In this document: in pieces, positions 20,101-31,264 of the stretch | How positions within the stretch are numbered: position 1 is the stretch's first letter | How the letters are laid out: each line of letters begins with the position of its first letter | Source of the DNA: Gordionus sp. m RMFG-2023 | Taxonomy: Eukaryota; Nematomorpha; Gordioida; Chordodea; Parachordodidae | Assembly (NCBI RefSeq): GCF_954871325.1 | Contig: NC_088776.1 | Coordinates: 14,322,052 to 14,386,051, forward strand | Direction: 5' to 3' | DNA: 64,000 nucleotides | Position numbers and translations under genes: made by a program | The notes under the pieces: model-generated | The model's input: only the letters and a program-made list of their open reading frames with translations | Told to the model about the DNA's origin: nothing | The model's database searches: none

Positions 20101-22660
20101 TTTTCAAAAAACATTTTTTTCGAAAACACTACGCGTCCCCGGTCCAAAAACCGTTTTTTTTAAAAAATAAAAGCAGATTCATGTTAAGCTTTTCAAGGAG
20201 ATTCAGAAAATGGTATTAATAAAAAAAATTTAATTTAAAAAAAACCATTTTTTCGAAAAAAATCAAAACGGATTCATATTTAGCTCATTAAAAGAATACA
20301 GAATATGTAAATATTCGATATTAAACTATTTTATAACTTAGTGACTTTTTCAAACTACGCTTCCTTCGGGAAACGCGTCCCCGGTCAAAATACAGTTTTT
20401 TAAAAAAATCAAAACGGATTCATATTTAGCTCATTAAAAGAATACAGAATATGTAAATATTATATATTAAACTATTTTATAACTTAGTGATTTTTTCAAA
20501 AAACATTTTTTTCGAAAACACTACGCGTCCCCGGTCAAAAAACCGTTTTTTTTAAAAAATAAAAGCAGATTCATGTTAAGCTTTTCAAGGAGATTCAGAA
20601 AATGGTATTAATAAAAAAAATTTAAAAAAAAACATTTTTTCGAAAAAAATTTTTTTGGCTAAACTACGCATCCCTACGCGTCCCCGGTCAAAATACAGTT
20701 TTTTTAAAAAAATCAAAACAGATTCATATTTAGCTCATTAAAAGAATACAGAATATGTAAATATTATATTTTAAACTATTTTATAACTTAGTGATTTTTT
20801 CAAAAAACATTTTTTTCGAAAACACTACGCGTCCCCGGTCAAAAAACCGTTTTTTTTTAAAATAAAAGCAGATTTAGTTTAGCTTTTTAAGGAGATTCAG
20901 AAAATGGTATTAATAAAAAAAATTTTTTTTGGCTAAACTACGCATCCCTACGCGTCCCCGGTCAAAATACAGTTTTTTTAAAAAATCAAAACGGATTCAT
21001 ATTTAGCTCATTAAAAGAATACAGAATATGTAAATATTATATTTTAAACTATTTTATAACTTAGTGATTTTTTCAAAAAACACTTTTTTTTTCAAAAACA
21101 CTACGCGTCCCCGGTCAAAAAACCGTTTTTTTAAAAAAATAAAAGCAGATTCATGTTTAGCTTTTTAAGGAGATTCAGAAAATGGTATTAATAAAAAAAT
21201 TTAAAAAAAAATTTTTTTCGAAAAAATTTTTTTTTGGCTAAACTACGCATCCCTACGCGTCCCCGGTCAAAATACAGTTTTTTTTAAAAAAATCAAAACG
21301 GATTCATATTTAGCTCATTAAAAGAATACAGAATATGTAAATATTATATATTAAACTATTTTATAACTTAGTGATTTTTTCAAAAAACACTTTTTTTTCG
21401 AAAACACTACGCGTCCCCGGTCAAAAAACCGTTTTTTTAAAAAAATAAAAGCAGATTCATGTTTAGCTTTTTAAGGAGATTCAGAAAATGGTATTAATAA
21501 AAAAAATTTTAAAAAAATTTTCGCAAAATTTTTTGCAACAACTACGCGTCCCCGGTCAAAATACAGTTTTTTTAAAAAAATCAAAACGGATTCATATTAT
21601 AGCTCATTAAAAGAATACAGAATATGTAAATATTATATTTTAAACTAATTTATAACTTAATGATTTTTTCAAAAAACACTTTTTTTTCAAAAACACTACG
21701 CGTCCCCGTTCAAAAAACCGTTTTTTTTAAAAAATAAAAGCAGATTCATGTTTAGCTTTTTAAGAAGATTCAGAAAATGGTATTAATAAAAAAAATTTAA
21801 AAAAAAATTTTTTCCAAAAAATTTTTTTTGGCTAAACTACGCGTCCCTACGCGTCCCCGGTCAAAATACAGTTTTTTAAAAATCAAAACGGATTCATATT
21901 TAGCTCATTAAAAGAATACAGAATATGTAAATATTATATATTAAACTATTTTATAACTTAGTGATTTTTTCAAAAAACATTTTTTTCGAAAACACTACGC
22001 GTCCCCGGTCAAAAAACCGTTTTTTTTAAAAAATAAACGCAGATTCATGTTAAGCTTTTCAAGGAGATTCAGAAAATGGTATTAATAAAAAAAATTTAAA
22101 AAAAAACATTTTTTTCGAAAAAATTTTTTTTGGCTAAACTACGCATCCCTACGCGTCCCCGGTCAAAATACAGTTTTTTTAAAAAAATCAAAACAGATTC
22201 ATATTTAGCTCATTAAAAGAATACAGAATATGTAAATATTATATTTTAAACTATTTTATAACTTAGTGATTTTTTCAAAAAACACTTTTTTTCGAAAACA
22301 CTACGCGTCCCCGGTCAAAAAACTGTTTTTTTCAAAAAATAAAAGCAGATTCATGTTAAGCTTTTCAAGGAGATTCAGAAAATGGTATTAATAAAAAAAA
22401 ATTTTTTTTTGGCTAAACTACGCGTCCCTACGCGTCCCCGGTCAAAATACAGTTTTTTTAAAAAAATCAAAACGGATTCATATTTAGTTCATTAAAAGAA
22501 TACAGAATATGTAAATATTATATATTAAACTATTTTATAACTTTAGTGATTTTTTCAAAAAACACTTTTTTCGAAAACACTACGCGTCCCCGGTCAAAAA
22601 ACTGTTTTTTTTTAAAAATAAAAGCAGATTCATGTTTAGCTTTTCAAGGAGATTCAGAAT
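14186..22660. repeat. Satellite-like tandem array in left inverted terminus, about 29 units
   Basis: The unit is a composite of about 300 bp made of two related halves, each opening with CTACGCGTCCCCGGTCAAAA. Half A continues ATACAG, CGGATTCATATTTAGCTC, GAATACAGAATATGTAAATA; half B continues AACCG, CAGATTCATGTTTAGC, GAGATTCAGAAAATGGTA. The halves are themselves old duplicates. The GTAAATATT landmark of half A occurs about 29 times. Units differ mainly in A/T homopolymer lengths and in small shared deletions. The first unit (14186-14400) differs, carrying the element tip. Short open frames inside are chance products. Confidence 0.97.
16390..16490. repeat. Local triplication inside the array
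   Basis: A 29-30-bp block (AATTTAAA, a run of A, CATTTTTTCGAAAA) is repeated three times here and again at about 17862-17960. Other units have one copy. The two sites are about 1.47 kb apart. Confidence 0.85.
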
Positions 22661-23010
22661 AATTTTGGTAGTTGAGAATTCAAATAAAATATTTAAAAAA
22701 GCCAATGTCTAGCCCATATTTAAAATTAAAAAATTTTCAAGGATATCTATTTTAAATTTTACCCAAGTTGATTTCTATCATAAATGTAAATTATGATATT
22801 TCTAATACCCTTACATTGCAACATTTTTACCTCTTTTTCTCCTAAATATTAATATTTTTATGAAATATATTAATAAAGCATATTTAGTATCGTATACACC
22901 TAACTAATTAGTAATTACCCATCAACCCCGTCATTCTGATTAAATTAAATTAATTTTATAAAAAAAATTTTTATATATATATATATACAAATATATCAAA
23001 ATATAAAATT

Positions 23011-23083
23011 GACGGGGGGGCTCAATGGTTAGAACGTATGCCTTCCGAACGATAAGTTGCTAGTTCGAATCCCGTTTTGCCAT
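23011..23083 (+). other. tRNA-like segment (A- and B-box), left arm
   Basis: The D-arm-like GCTCAATGGTTAGAAC, an anticodon-like CCTTCCGAA, the B-box AGTTCGAATCCCG and a closing TTGCCA lie in tRNA order and spacing. The acceptor stem does not pair and the anticodon and T stems are poor, so this is a tRNA-derived relic or a Pol III promoter-like module, not a working tRNA. The anticodon reading (UCC or CCG) is ambiguous. Confidence 0.55.
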
Positions 23084-23487
23084 AAAAAATTTTAAAAAAA
23101 AATTTTTAACATTAGCGAGATAATAATAGCTCTCGATTTATTTAACATTAAGATGATAGGAAAGTTGATAGAAAAAAAAAATTTTAACATTAGGAGATAG
23201 GAAAGTGAAATTAACGTTAAGAAGATATCAAAGTTGATAGAAAAAAAATACGAAAACGTTCATTTCTTGATTACATTTATAGATAGATAGATATATATCA
23301 TATTAAATCAATGTGTTAAAAAGCTAAAAAATCAAACAAAGTTGAGGGTTCTAAATCTGATTGATGAATTAGAAAATATTATAATTATTAATTTATTTTT
23401 CATTTATGTTAGTAATAAGTTTTTTAAAATAACTTTCTAATCTTACATTAATAGTTAAAATTTATCATTTTATGTTTTGTATATCGG

Positions 23488-24192
23488 AGACTGGGGTTAG
23501 GACCCCGGGCTTGGCAAACCACTTAATCTCATTTCAAAATTAAATATCCTAATATAGTTTTTATTAGTTTACATCTATAGACAAAAAATCTTTTGAAATA
23601 TTAAATTATTAAAAATTTTATTTAAGAAATAAAATTTTGATGAAGTTTTCAAAAGATTTTTACATGATATAATTTTAATTATAATATATAATCATTTATA
23701 TGTAAATTAAATTTTATAGTTAATTTTAAACACTCTTCTATAATTTGGAAATGTTCAATGTGTATTTATTATATCTAGATAATATTTCAATCATAATTTG
23801 TCAATTTAGAGCTAGCGGCGCTTGCTAAACCATACAAGTCAATTAAAGCAGTTAATAATGAAAAAAATTTCAAAATCTTGTAAAGGCAATTCATGTCTGT
23901 TTTATAATTGGTGTTTAGGATTTATGCTATCATAATCTCTCCTTAAGATCTTTATTTTTTATGTCCAAAATGTTTATTAAATTAACCAAAATTAAGTTTC
24001 AATTTTTATATAAAATAAGCCTCAATTTATAAGTATATGATATATACTACAATACAACAAAATTATTCTATTTGTATCATTATTAATAAATAAAAATACA
24101 TTTCAATTTATTATGGCCTTAAAAAACCAATGGTTTAGGAAGCCCCTTGAAGTGGTTTGCCTCACCCCGCTATTGGGGATTGTTAGACATAT
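23488..24192. mobile_element. Small nested inverted-repeat element in left arm
   Basis: CTTGGCAAACCACTTAA near 23509 faces TTGAAGTGGTTTGCCTCACC near 24146 in inverted order, with GGGGTTAGGACCCCGGG and CCCCGCTATTGGGG just outside. The right arm keeps only the half equivalent to about 23488-23800 (38430-38720). No coding capacity is seen. Confidence 0.5.
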
Positions 24193-25240
24193 ATTTGATT
24201 TTTACAAAAAATAAAATTTAAAAAAAATAAATATATTCTTAAATTTTTTTATAAGGCCCCTTTATAAAGTTTTGTTTTCGGTATCTAATCATATTTTATT
24301 TTTTATATTATGTAAAAAAAAACCAGAAACTATAGCCAATTTTTTAAAAATAGGTTAGACTAACCGCAGTCTCTCCTACTATATTCACCAAATTTATAAA
24401 ACAAATAATTTTATTAATCAGATAAATATACCATTTATTATTTCAAGAAATATACAATTTATTAAATATAATAAGATTACTAAAACATATTTTTTAATAA
24501 AATACCATTTATATTACATATTATTATATACAATCGTAATAGGTAAAAAAATGTAAATATTCGTTTGTTGTAAAATAATGTGGGTGTTTCAATCACGGTA
24601 GTCTTTATAGAATGTTGTTTCCGACGTATCACGATTTAGTTTTCCAATTTCAATCATTGACCAAACTATAATATGATGTTGTTTTCATCTTCGATATCTA
24701 TTTATAGTTTATATAATAATATAATATATTTATTTTTATATGCCTTTTTACCTTCAATAATTATAGTCAAAAATTTCAAATTATAGGACTTTAATAATTG
24801 GTAATATTTAAACTTAAAAATAACTATTTATATTGTTATTACAAAAAAATAATTGGATGCATTGTTCTAACTGTACAAACTTTCTCTAATATTAGCTAAA
24901 CAATATTACATTATTTATACTATATTAATGGTTTGTCCCGCTATTGCTTTTGATCTTATATTTAATATATTTTATAGTTATAATATTATGGTTTTAGCCA
25001 TAAAAATATAAAAATTATTAATTTTAATATTTTTATGTTTCCGCTCTTAGCCACGTGGAGGCAACCAGTTGAAAGAGCTTTTAGGTCTTAGTTTAAAAAA
25101 AATACCAAGACCATGGATATATAATAGGTTTAAAATTTTAAACCTGAAATATAACCAAAATATAATATATTAAAAAGTTTACATTAATTTAAAAAAAAAA
25201 TATTAAACAAAAAAAATATTAAACAAAAAATTTATTTGTC

Positions 25241-25813
25241 CTAGTCTAATAACTCATCTTCTATATGATGGTCATTAGACGTGACGTTTAAATCAAGCAT
25301 ATTAACCTCCGACGCCAAGTCAACCTGTTAACTTGGGCTCGGTGGTGTTGCCGATACGGGAATCGGCCCGGCTGGAATGAGCGCCCATACGTGAATCGGC
25401 ACGGCTGGAATGGGCGCCGTTAGGGAGGGGGCAGAAGTGCGCCTTGTCGTTTGTCTCCTAAAAGTGACGATTAGTTGGGCGCACTGGGGTGAGGTTTGTC
25501 TCCAAAACATCATAATAGGTTCGGCGCAGCTCTGGACAGTATCTTATATAATGATTTCCCTCACATCTCCAATAGCCCGAGGCTTCCCTGGCGCCTCCCG
25601 AGAAAGACTCTCTTTCTCCGTACCTGTAGGTACCATAGCCCCTTCTTGGGCTACCCGACCTACGAGACCGTCTGTCTCGAGTAGGTCTCGCTATATTAAG
25701 CATTTGCCAATATAGCCTGAAAGCTTCTAGTCTGGCCTCCTCCAGCCTATTGTCCGACTCCAATGATCCGTCAATCATCCCAAATAATTGTCAACACGGA
25801 ATGTGGATGTCAT
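25241..25813 (-). pseudogene. Decayed copy of the zinc-knuckle/SR gene
   Basis: The reverse strand starts ATG ACA TCC ACA TTC CGT GTT at 25813, like the intact copy at 36944 (MTSTFRV). It then lacks about 16 bp, which shifts the frame. The following MIDGSLESDNRLEEARLEAF, RSRRSGSPRRGYG and the knuckle region WRCEGNHYIRYC are clearly homologous, but the first knuckle Cys is replaced by Tyr. A second frame change follows, then the C-terminus returns (QVDLASEVNM to EDELLD, TAG at 25241). A direct repeat of about 28 bp (CGGCCCGGCTGGAATGAGCG-like) lies at 25350-25425. It begins 39 bp after the transposase stop, in the same direction. Confidence 0.85.
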
Positions 25814-25851
25814 ATAAAAATAATAAAATAAAGCAAATATATACAAACTAT

Positions 25852-28827
25852 TTAAAAATTAGCATCCATATGCTTTACTTTAATTTTTTTATACTGTGTC
25901 GGTTTTTTAGACCCTTTAGGTTTAATTAATTTTAATTGACCGCAGGTCGATATAATATCATCATCATTTATAATCCGTCCTTTCATCATTGCGATGAGAC
26001 GATGACGACGTTCTTCGACACTTATTTTATCCCAATTTTTTCCCAAAATAAATTTCTTATAACTGTCAACAACAACAAATTGGCCCAATCCAATGACTGC
26101 CCGTTCAAGTTCTTTTTCTTGAACCCTATTCTTATTGGCTATTTTTTCAATTAAAATGTGTAAAGCCGACGTCTTTCTATCTACTAAAGATTTTAACATA
26201 CTATTAAACGATTCACAATCGTTATTCGACCATAAATTTATAATTATTTTTTTCTGTAATGGCTTATAAATATAAGCAAATAAATTATCCTGTAATATTT
26301 TATTTAAATAATTCATAAATGAATTATATCTTTTTTCGATGCAATATGATTTTAATTGCAACAATCTACGATTATACATCTCATCATTTATCGAAAATAC
26401 TAGTCCCTCTTTGCCAAATATATCACGTAAAATTTTTTTGCGATGATTTACATCGACTCCCTGTTTGTCTCTTAAATATCTTATGATATTTCTTCTCACG
26501 TGCACGTAACATAATAAATGGTCCGATGTTTCAAAATTATTTCTAATTGCAGCTATCATGGCGAATTCCTCATCGCTACCAAATATTAGATTATCAACAT
26601 TGATATCATGTTTGGTAAAGAGGTGCCGTAAATGGGAAAAGAAATAATTAAATGTCTCGAAATTAGATTTACCATGCAAAAATATAGGGCCCATATATAT
26701 AGGATGGTTTCCGCCTTGTTTTCTACAAACTGCTCTATGTTTGTATATTGTTGCCGTAACAAATAACTCTGATAAATTGTAAGTTTTATCTACACCTAAT
26801 ATACATGGTTCATTTTGATGACACATATATTTCACATTTTGTATCATAAATGGTGTGTATAATATAATTGAAATAACTTCCTGCGAAGTTATATTTATAT
26901 TTTTCACCATCGGATATTTATTCATATCCTTAAGAATTAATAAAACTTGATCGGAAAAATTGGCTGTATATCCTTTTTGATTTTTACGTTTAATATTATA
27001 CTTAATATTCCGAATTTGTTTTATATCTCTAGCAGACTCATTAATGTCTTCATTAAAAATCGAATCTTTATAAATGTCTTGAACACCTTTATCCGCAATT
27101 TTCTCTTTTATAGAGTTAAGGACATTTGTCGGTGTTTTAGTATACACCTCATCATAATTTTTAACATTACCGTGACGAATATTTCCGGGATAAACCCCAA
27201 AATATTCAACTATAAATATATCCTCTAATTTAATATTTACATTTGGCGACATACCTATCAGGTAGGATATTCTTCTAGCATAATTAGTATCTCGTTTTAA
27301 ACTAGTATAATATCTATATAATATAATCACATTAGCTGATGATAAATCGATATCTATACTCAATTTTTTTTTATAACTATTATAACTTTTATACAACTTA
27401 TTTTCCATGAGGAGATACGGTCCTTTTATCGTATCTTCTATTACAAAATATCGCTTGGTAGAGGACGTTTTCTTTCCAGTCCAAGCGCCGCAATCATCGT
27501 CATATGATGTTTGCATTGTTTTTTTCTTAGTTTTCATAACCGTAAAAAAAACATTATTTTTTATACCACGAGGTATATATTGCACTATATTTGAAGGGTT
27601 TATTAACATCTCTACTAAGGTAAGGCTGTCAAAATTTTTAAAATGTAAACCTTCCAATTTTTCGTCTAATATTATATTTTCAGGAATATTAACGTCTAAA
27701 TTATTTTTATCATCTATTCGTTTATTATTCGATATATATTCTGAGATTTTCAGCTTAATATCATCATCTCCATTAAAAACGTCGTTTATATGATTATCTG
27801 ATGAAGTATCTTTATCTTTTTCTTCATCCTTAACTAGATTAAACTCGTTTATATCATTATTTGATGAAATTATATCATCTCCATTAAAAATGTCGTATAT
27901 ATGATTATCTGATGAAATATCTTTATCTTTTTCTTCATCCTTAACTAGATTAAACTCGTTTATATCATTATTTGATGAAATTATATCATCTCCATTAAAA
28001 ACGTCGTATATATGATAATCTGATGAAATATCTTTATCTTTTTCTTCATCCTTAACTAGATTAAACTCGTTTATATCATTATTTGATGAAATTATTTCAT
28101 CTTTATTAAACAATACCGCGAAATGATTAATATTTGTTTTTTTAGTATATTCATATGATGTCCAAAGAATGGCTATATCGTTATGTCGATAAAGTGGGAC
28201 CCCTCTACCGTATATAATCCTATTATAACTTTTATCTTGAGTTACCATTTCAGATCTTATAGCGATCTTAAAAGCAGCACTAGTCGCGTAAATCTGTACA
28301 ATAGTAGCCCACTCTGTTAAATCTAATACTGTATTTAAAATATCATCAAAAGATCGTTCAAAATCTAGAACATCATCTTTTAAAATATATTTTGGGTTAT
28401 CTTTTTCATAATAATCACGATTCTTAATTATCTCAATAGCTGTTATCAGTCTGATATAAATATGCTCACTTGGTATGCCGTATAGAGCTACCGATATAGC
28501 TCTATAAAAGCAATTACCGTCCCCCATAACCCATAAGGGAGTATATTCCGATAATATATCATTTCTCTTATAATCTTTTAGGATATTATATGATACGTTA
28601 TCTATAATAAAATTACTTAGTTTCCTAATACGTTGCGGTGTTTTTTTATAAAGCGCTAAAAGTCTTAACTCGTTATCGGCAGTTTTAATATTACTCTCAT
28701 TTTTTAGCCTATATAGCGCATCTGAAATATTATAACAATCGCAACAATAAAATGGGGCATCGATATTCCCCCATAATTTAAAAACTCTGCCTTGTAAATT
28801 CAAACATTTAGAATGAATCCACCACAC
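25852..28827 (-). CDS. OTU-MULE transposase of the giant element
   Basis: A 991-codon open frame. Residues 1-31 are the second half of a PHD-like finger (W-I-H-S-K-C then YCCDC). Residues about 94-240 form an OTU-type cysteine protease domain: GDGNCFYRA places Cys106 as nucleophile and Asp103 beside it, EWATIVQIYA follows, and NHFAVLF supplies His235. Residues 245-355 are three 37-residue repeats. Residues about 670-880 are a MULE DDE transposase: Asp680 in LGVDKTYNL, Asp752 in FGSDEEFAM, CYVH (Cys773, His776) and Glu872 in NNDCESFNSMLK. A basic tail closes the protein. The expected role is cutting and joining the element ends; an OTU fold would cleave ubiquitin-like proteins, untested here. 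The visible start is GTG because upstream codons are in another frame or exon, so the true start lies beyond 28827. Confidence 0.93.
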   Translation of the reverse strand: MWWIHSKCLNLQGRVFKLWGNIDAPFYCCDCYNISDALYRLKNESNIKTADNELRLLALYKKTPQRIRKLSNFIIDNVSYNILKDYKRNDILSEYTPLWVMGDGNCFYRAISVALYGIPSEHIYIRLITAIEIIKNRDYYEKDNPKYILKDDVLDFERSFDDILNTVLDLTEWATIVQIYATSAAFKIAIRSEMVTQDKSYNRIIYGRGVPLYRHNDIAILWTSYEYTKKTNINHFAVLFNKDEIISSNNDINEFNLVKDEEKDKDISSDYHIYDVFNGDDIISSNNDINEFNLVKDEEKDKDISSDNHIYDIFNGDDIISSNNDINEFNLVKDEEKDKDTSSDNHINDVFNGDDDIKLKISEYISNNKRIDDKNNLDVNIPENIILDEKLEGLHFKNFDSLTLVEMLINPSNIVQYIPRGIKNNVFFTVMKTKKKTMQTSYDDDCGAWTGKKTSSTKRYFVIEDTIKGPYLLMENKLYKSYNSYKKKLSIDIDLSSANVIILYRYYTSLKRDTNYARRISYLIGMSPNVNIKLEDIFIVEYFGVYPGNIRHGNVKNYDEVYTKTPTNVLNSIKEKIADKGVQDIYKDSIFNEDINESARDIKQIRNIKYNIKRKNQKGYTANFSDQVLLILKDMNKYPMVKNINITSQEVISIILYTPFMIQNVKYMCHQNEPCILGVDKTYNLSELFVTATIYKHRAVCRKQGGNHPIYMGPIFLHGKSNFETFNYFFSHLRHLFTKHDINVDNLIFGSDEEFAMIAAIRNNFETSDHLLCYVHVRRNIIRYLRDKQGVDVNHRKKILRDIFGKEGLVFSINDEMYNRRLLQLKSYCIEKRYNSFMNYLNKILQDNLFAYIYKPLQKKIIINLWSNNDCESFNSMLKSLVDRKTSALHILIEKIANKNRVQEKELERAVIGLGQFVVVDSYKKFILGKNWDKISVEERRHRLIAMMKGRIINDDDIISTCGQLKLIKPKGSKKPTQYKKIKVKHMDANF
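27763..28095 (-). repeat. In-frame 111-bp repeat x3 in the transposase gene
   Basis: Three nearly identical 37-residue units (IISSNNDINEFNLVKDEEKD and so on to FNGDD) between the OTU and transposase domains. Units differ at only a few residues, so amplification is recent; the multiple-of-three length keeps the frame. Confidence 0.97.
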
Positions 28828-28830
28828 TGT

Positions 28831-28893
28831 TCACATGCAATGGATGGTGTCGTACTCTTGATATTTATATGACAAACCTTGCACAAAAAGATC
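28831..28893 (-). pseudogene. First half of the transposase PHD-like finger, out of frame
   Basis: Reading from 28893 just after a possible acceptor (TTTAG), the reverse strand gives FLCKVCHINIKSTT and ACEQC: Cys-x2-Cys, 12 residues, Cys-x2-Cys. The matching WIHSKC and CCDC lie in the next frame at the start of the 991-codon stretch. The two halves make a PHD-type Cys4-His-Cys3 pattern interrupted by a few missing bases. Earlier exons, if any, were not found. Confidence 0.6.
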
Positions 28894-30140
28894 CTAAATT
28901 AAAATATTTTTAAAATTAGTATATATATATATCTAAGTTGTGAAATTAAAACATATATTGTGATTAATTTGATATCACCGAGCATTGTGATACACTACTT
29001 GATAAAAATCTCTCCTCAAATATAGGTCAAATGTGGCATAAATGGCTAGGCTTGAAACCCTTTAACTTTATACTTATTATGACCGAATTATATATAATTA
29101 TGTCATAATGTGTATTATTATGATATGTACCTTGCCTAAGTTCATTTATTGAATAGAGCAATCCAATAAAAAACAATTTATAACGGTTTAATACCTCTAT
29201 CTGGAAAAATTAGGTTACACATGATGTTATATTGTTAAAAAAATACTAATTAAGATTACTGATATTTTTTATAAATATTATCCTGAGGCATTAAGCATTA
29301 TTCACACAAAAAATTATAGCTTACAAGTTTTATTTTAATAGAAATATAAAGGCGATGAATTTTATTAGATGAGTACTCTCTGGCCATATATTGATTGGCC
29401 TTCTATGCACACAGTCACACCATTTGTTGAAATTTCAAATTATGAATAATCTAATGAATATTTAGCAAAAAGATAAGTAAGATATTAATTTACAAAGTTG
29501 TTATATCTAGATACAAAAATGAGGTAACTGTACCTAGATAGATTTTTATTTATAATAATATCTGTATCTAGATATTATTTTATAGGTATCTGTATCTATT
29601 TTTAGATATTTTTTAAGATTATTTAGATATACTTATATTTAACGCTTTTTTATACTTTAAATAAAAAATATTTTGGTGCCAAATTTATTTTTTTTCATAT
29701 GAGCATATAATTTAAATATATATATTAAAAAATATTAAGACTAGTTTAATAATATATGTATAATATTAGAACTTTAATATATATTCATTAAATATTATGT
29801 CCGCGTTTATCAATAAAGCAGACAAATTTTGATATTACAATGCATCTCAAGGATTCTGCTATTTTTATTTTCAATGGAAGTGGTTAATATTATTTTATTA
29901 TACAAATTTTAAAAATATATTTAGATTAATAAAAATAGCGATGAAGATGAAAAAATAATAATCAATGAAGCGTCAACCAGTTCAGACATTTTTCCATTGC
30001 TAATTTTAGATAATAAATTTTAAAATAATATCTTATAATAAAGTAAACAAATCTCTGACAGAAACAGGTTTGCCATGTAAATACGAAAATTTAAGTTAGC
30101 ATTACCTCAACTTGCAACATTGTAAAACATTTAAGGATAT
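28894..30140. other. Transposon interior without supported gene
   Basis: AT-rich sequence upstream of the transposase. It should hold the transposase promoter and any 5' exon, but no coding segment or clear core promoter can be defended. Confidence 0.4.
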
Positions 30141-30144
30141 ATAT

Positions 30145-30649
30145 GGTGAATTCCATATCAAATCAACCAAGGTTTCAACCCGACCCCTTTCAATTTTTTT
30201 TAAATTTTGCATACTGGTAGTATATACTATAACTAAGAAAAAAATGAAATTTTACCTCCCAAAAAGGCTTACCCGCTTATACCTTTTTTTTTCTATGGCC
30301 ATTTCCGGTTTTATACATCCGGTTTTGGACATTCATCAAATTTATATCATATTTATTTTTATGTCATATTAAAGAACTATTATTAAGCTACATAATAAAA
30401 TTTAAATTATTTTTCTAACTTAATTATTTCTCGAGATATTTGAAAATAAATGAGGCACATTTTGTCAAAAATGTACTATTTTTCCGCGTTTTAAACGCCC
30501 ATATCTTAGCGAGTAAACCTTGTTGGAAGGTAAAATTTCATTTTTTTCTTAGTTATAGTATATACTACCATTATGCAAAATTTAAGAAAAATTGAAGGGA
30601 GTCGGGTTGAGAATCGACTTTTTTTGGTTGATTTGATATGGAATTCACC
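30145..30649. mobile_element. MITE with about 150-bp inverted repeats
   Basis: GGTGAATTCCATATCAAATC at the left faces its inverted copy at the right; both arms also contain AACTAAGAAAAAAATGAAAT next to a GTATATACTA segment. ATAT flanks both sides and may be a 4-bp target duplication or part of the repeat. The tip resembles that of the 42830-44679 element, so the two may be related. Non-coding. Confidence 0.75.
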
Positions 30650-30989
30650 ATATACTAAACTAATGTTTATAATTGTAATTTTATATTTTAAAAGATAACA
30701 TCCAACATTTTTAATGAAATAAATTTTTAATACAAATATTATTTGATGAATTATAATAGTCTTCAACTATATGCTTGTTAATCATGATTTAAATTTTTCT
30801 ACTCAACAAATTTAAAATAATTTATTTATAAAATATAAAAATATTAGTATTTTTAAAGAAAATCCTGATATAAAATTCTTATTCATAAAATATAAAACTA
30901 TATTCCCTAAAATGTCTTTACAGATAAACGCAAATGCTTTAAAAAGCAAAATTTAAAAAAATAATTTTTATTACTAATATCTAATAATT

Positions 30990-31062
30990 ATTTAAAATTA
31001 TAGGTTAGGGAAGCAAAGGCCGCCCTAAACCCCCCCCCCTATAGGAAAATCCTGGATAATAC
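30990..31062. repeat. Transposon-end-like fragment (CCCCCTATAGGAAAATCCTGG)
   Basis: A poly-C stretch followed by TAGGAAAATCCTGGATAATAC, matching in layout 34985-35045 (poly-C, ATAAGAAAATTCTGGATACG) in the same orientation. Both look like one end of a dispersed repeat. Confidence 0.45.
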
Positions 31063-31264
31063 ACTGTATTATAGTATAATTTATTTTTATTTATCTTAAA
31101 AATGAGGAAATATATAAGAAATGTCTGCAAGTATTTCATATTGTATTATTTAATAGGTATATTAAAATACTTATATAATATATAATGGCCAGTTAACACA
31201 TAGTATATGGCTTGTTAATACATACTATGTTTTGACTTACCAGATAAACAACTTTCACATAATA

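Larger units (their letters stand above)
22661..25240. repeat. Left inner inverted repeat of the giant element
   Basis: Inverted partner of about 37440-39555. By eye the outer parts (for example 22665-22930 and 24497-24780) differ from the partner at only a few bases. The left arm keeps about 690 bp (about 23805-24497) that the right arm lacks. It contains a tRNA-like segment, a nested element and, at the inner end, a palindromic cassette (25090-25240). Confidence 0.93.

Noticed and set aside
14186-22660. CRISPR-like regular repeats
   Set aside because: Units are about 300 bp with no unique spacers, and the array is the arm of a eukaryotic transposon.
23011-23083. Functional tRNA gene
   Set aside because: The acceptor stem does not pair and the anticodon and T stems are poor, so only a tRNA-like relic is claimed.
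25328-25715. 61- to 101-codon frames on both strands in a GC-richer patch
   Set aside because: They overlap the decayed knuckle gene copy and reflect its composition; only the homologous reverse-strand reading is supported.
26947-27793. 93- and 128-codon frames on the + strand
   Set aside because: They are antisense shadows of the transposase gene, which has conserved domains on the other strand.
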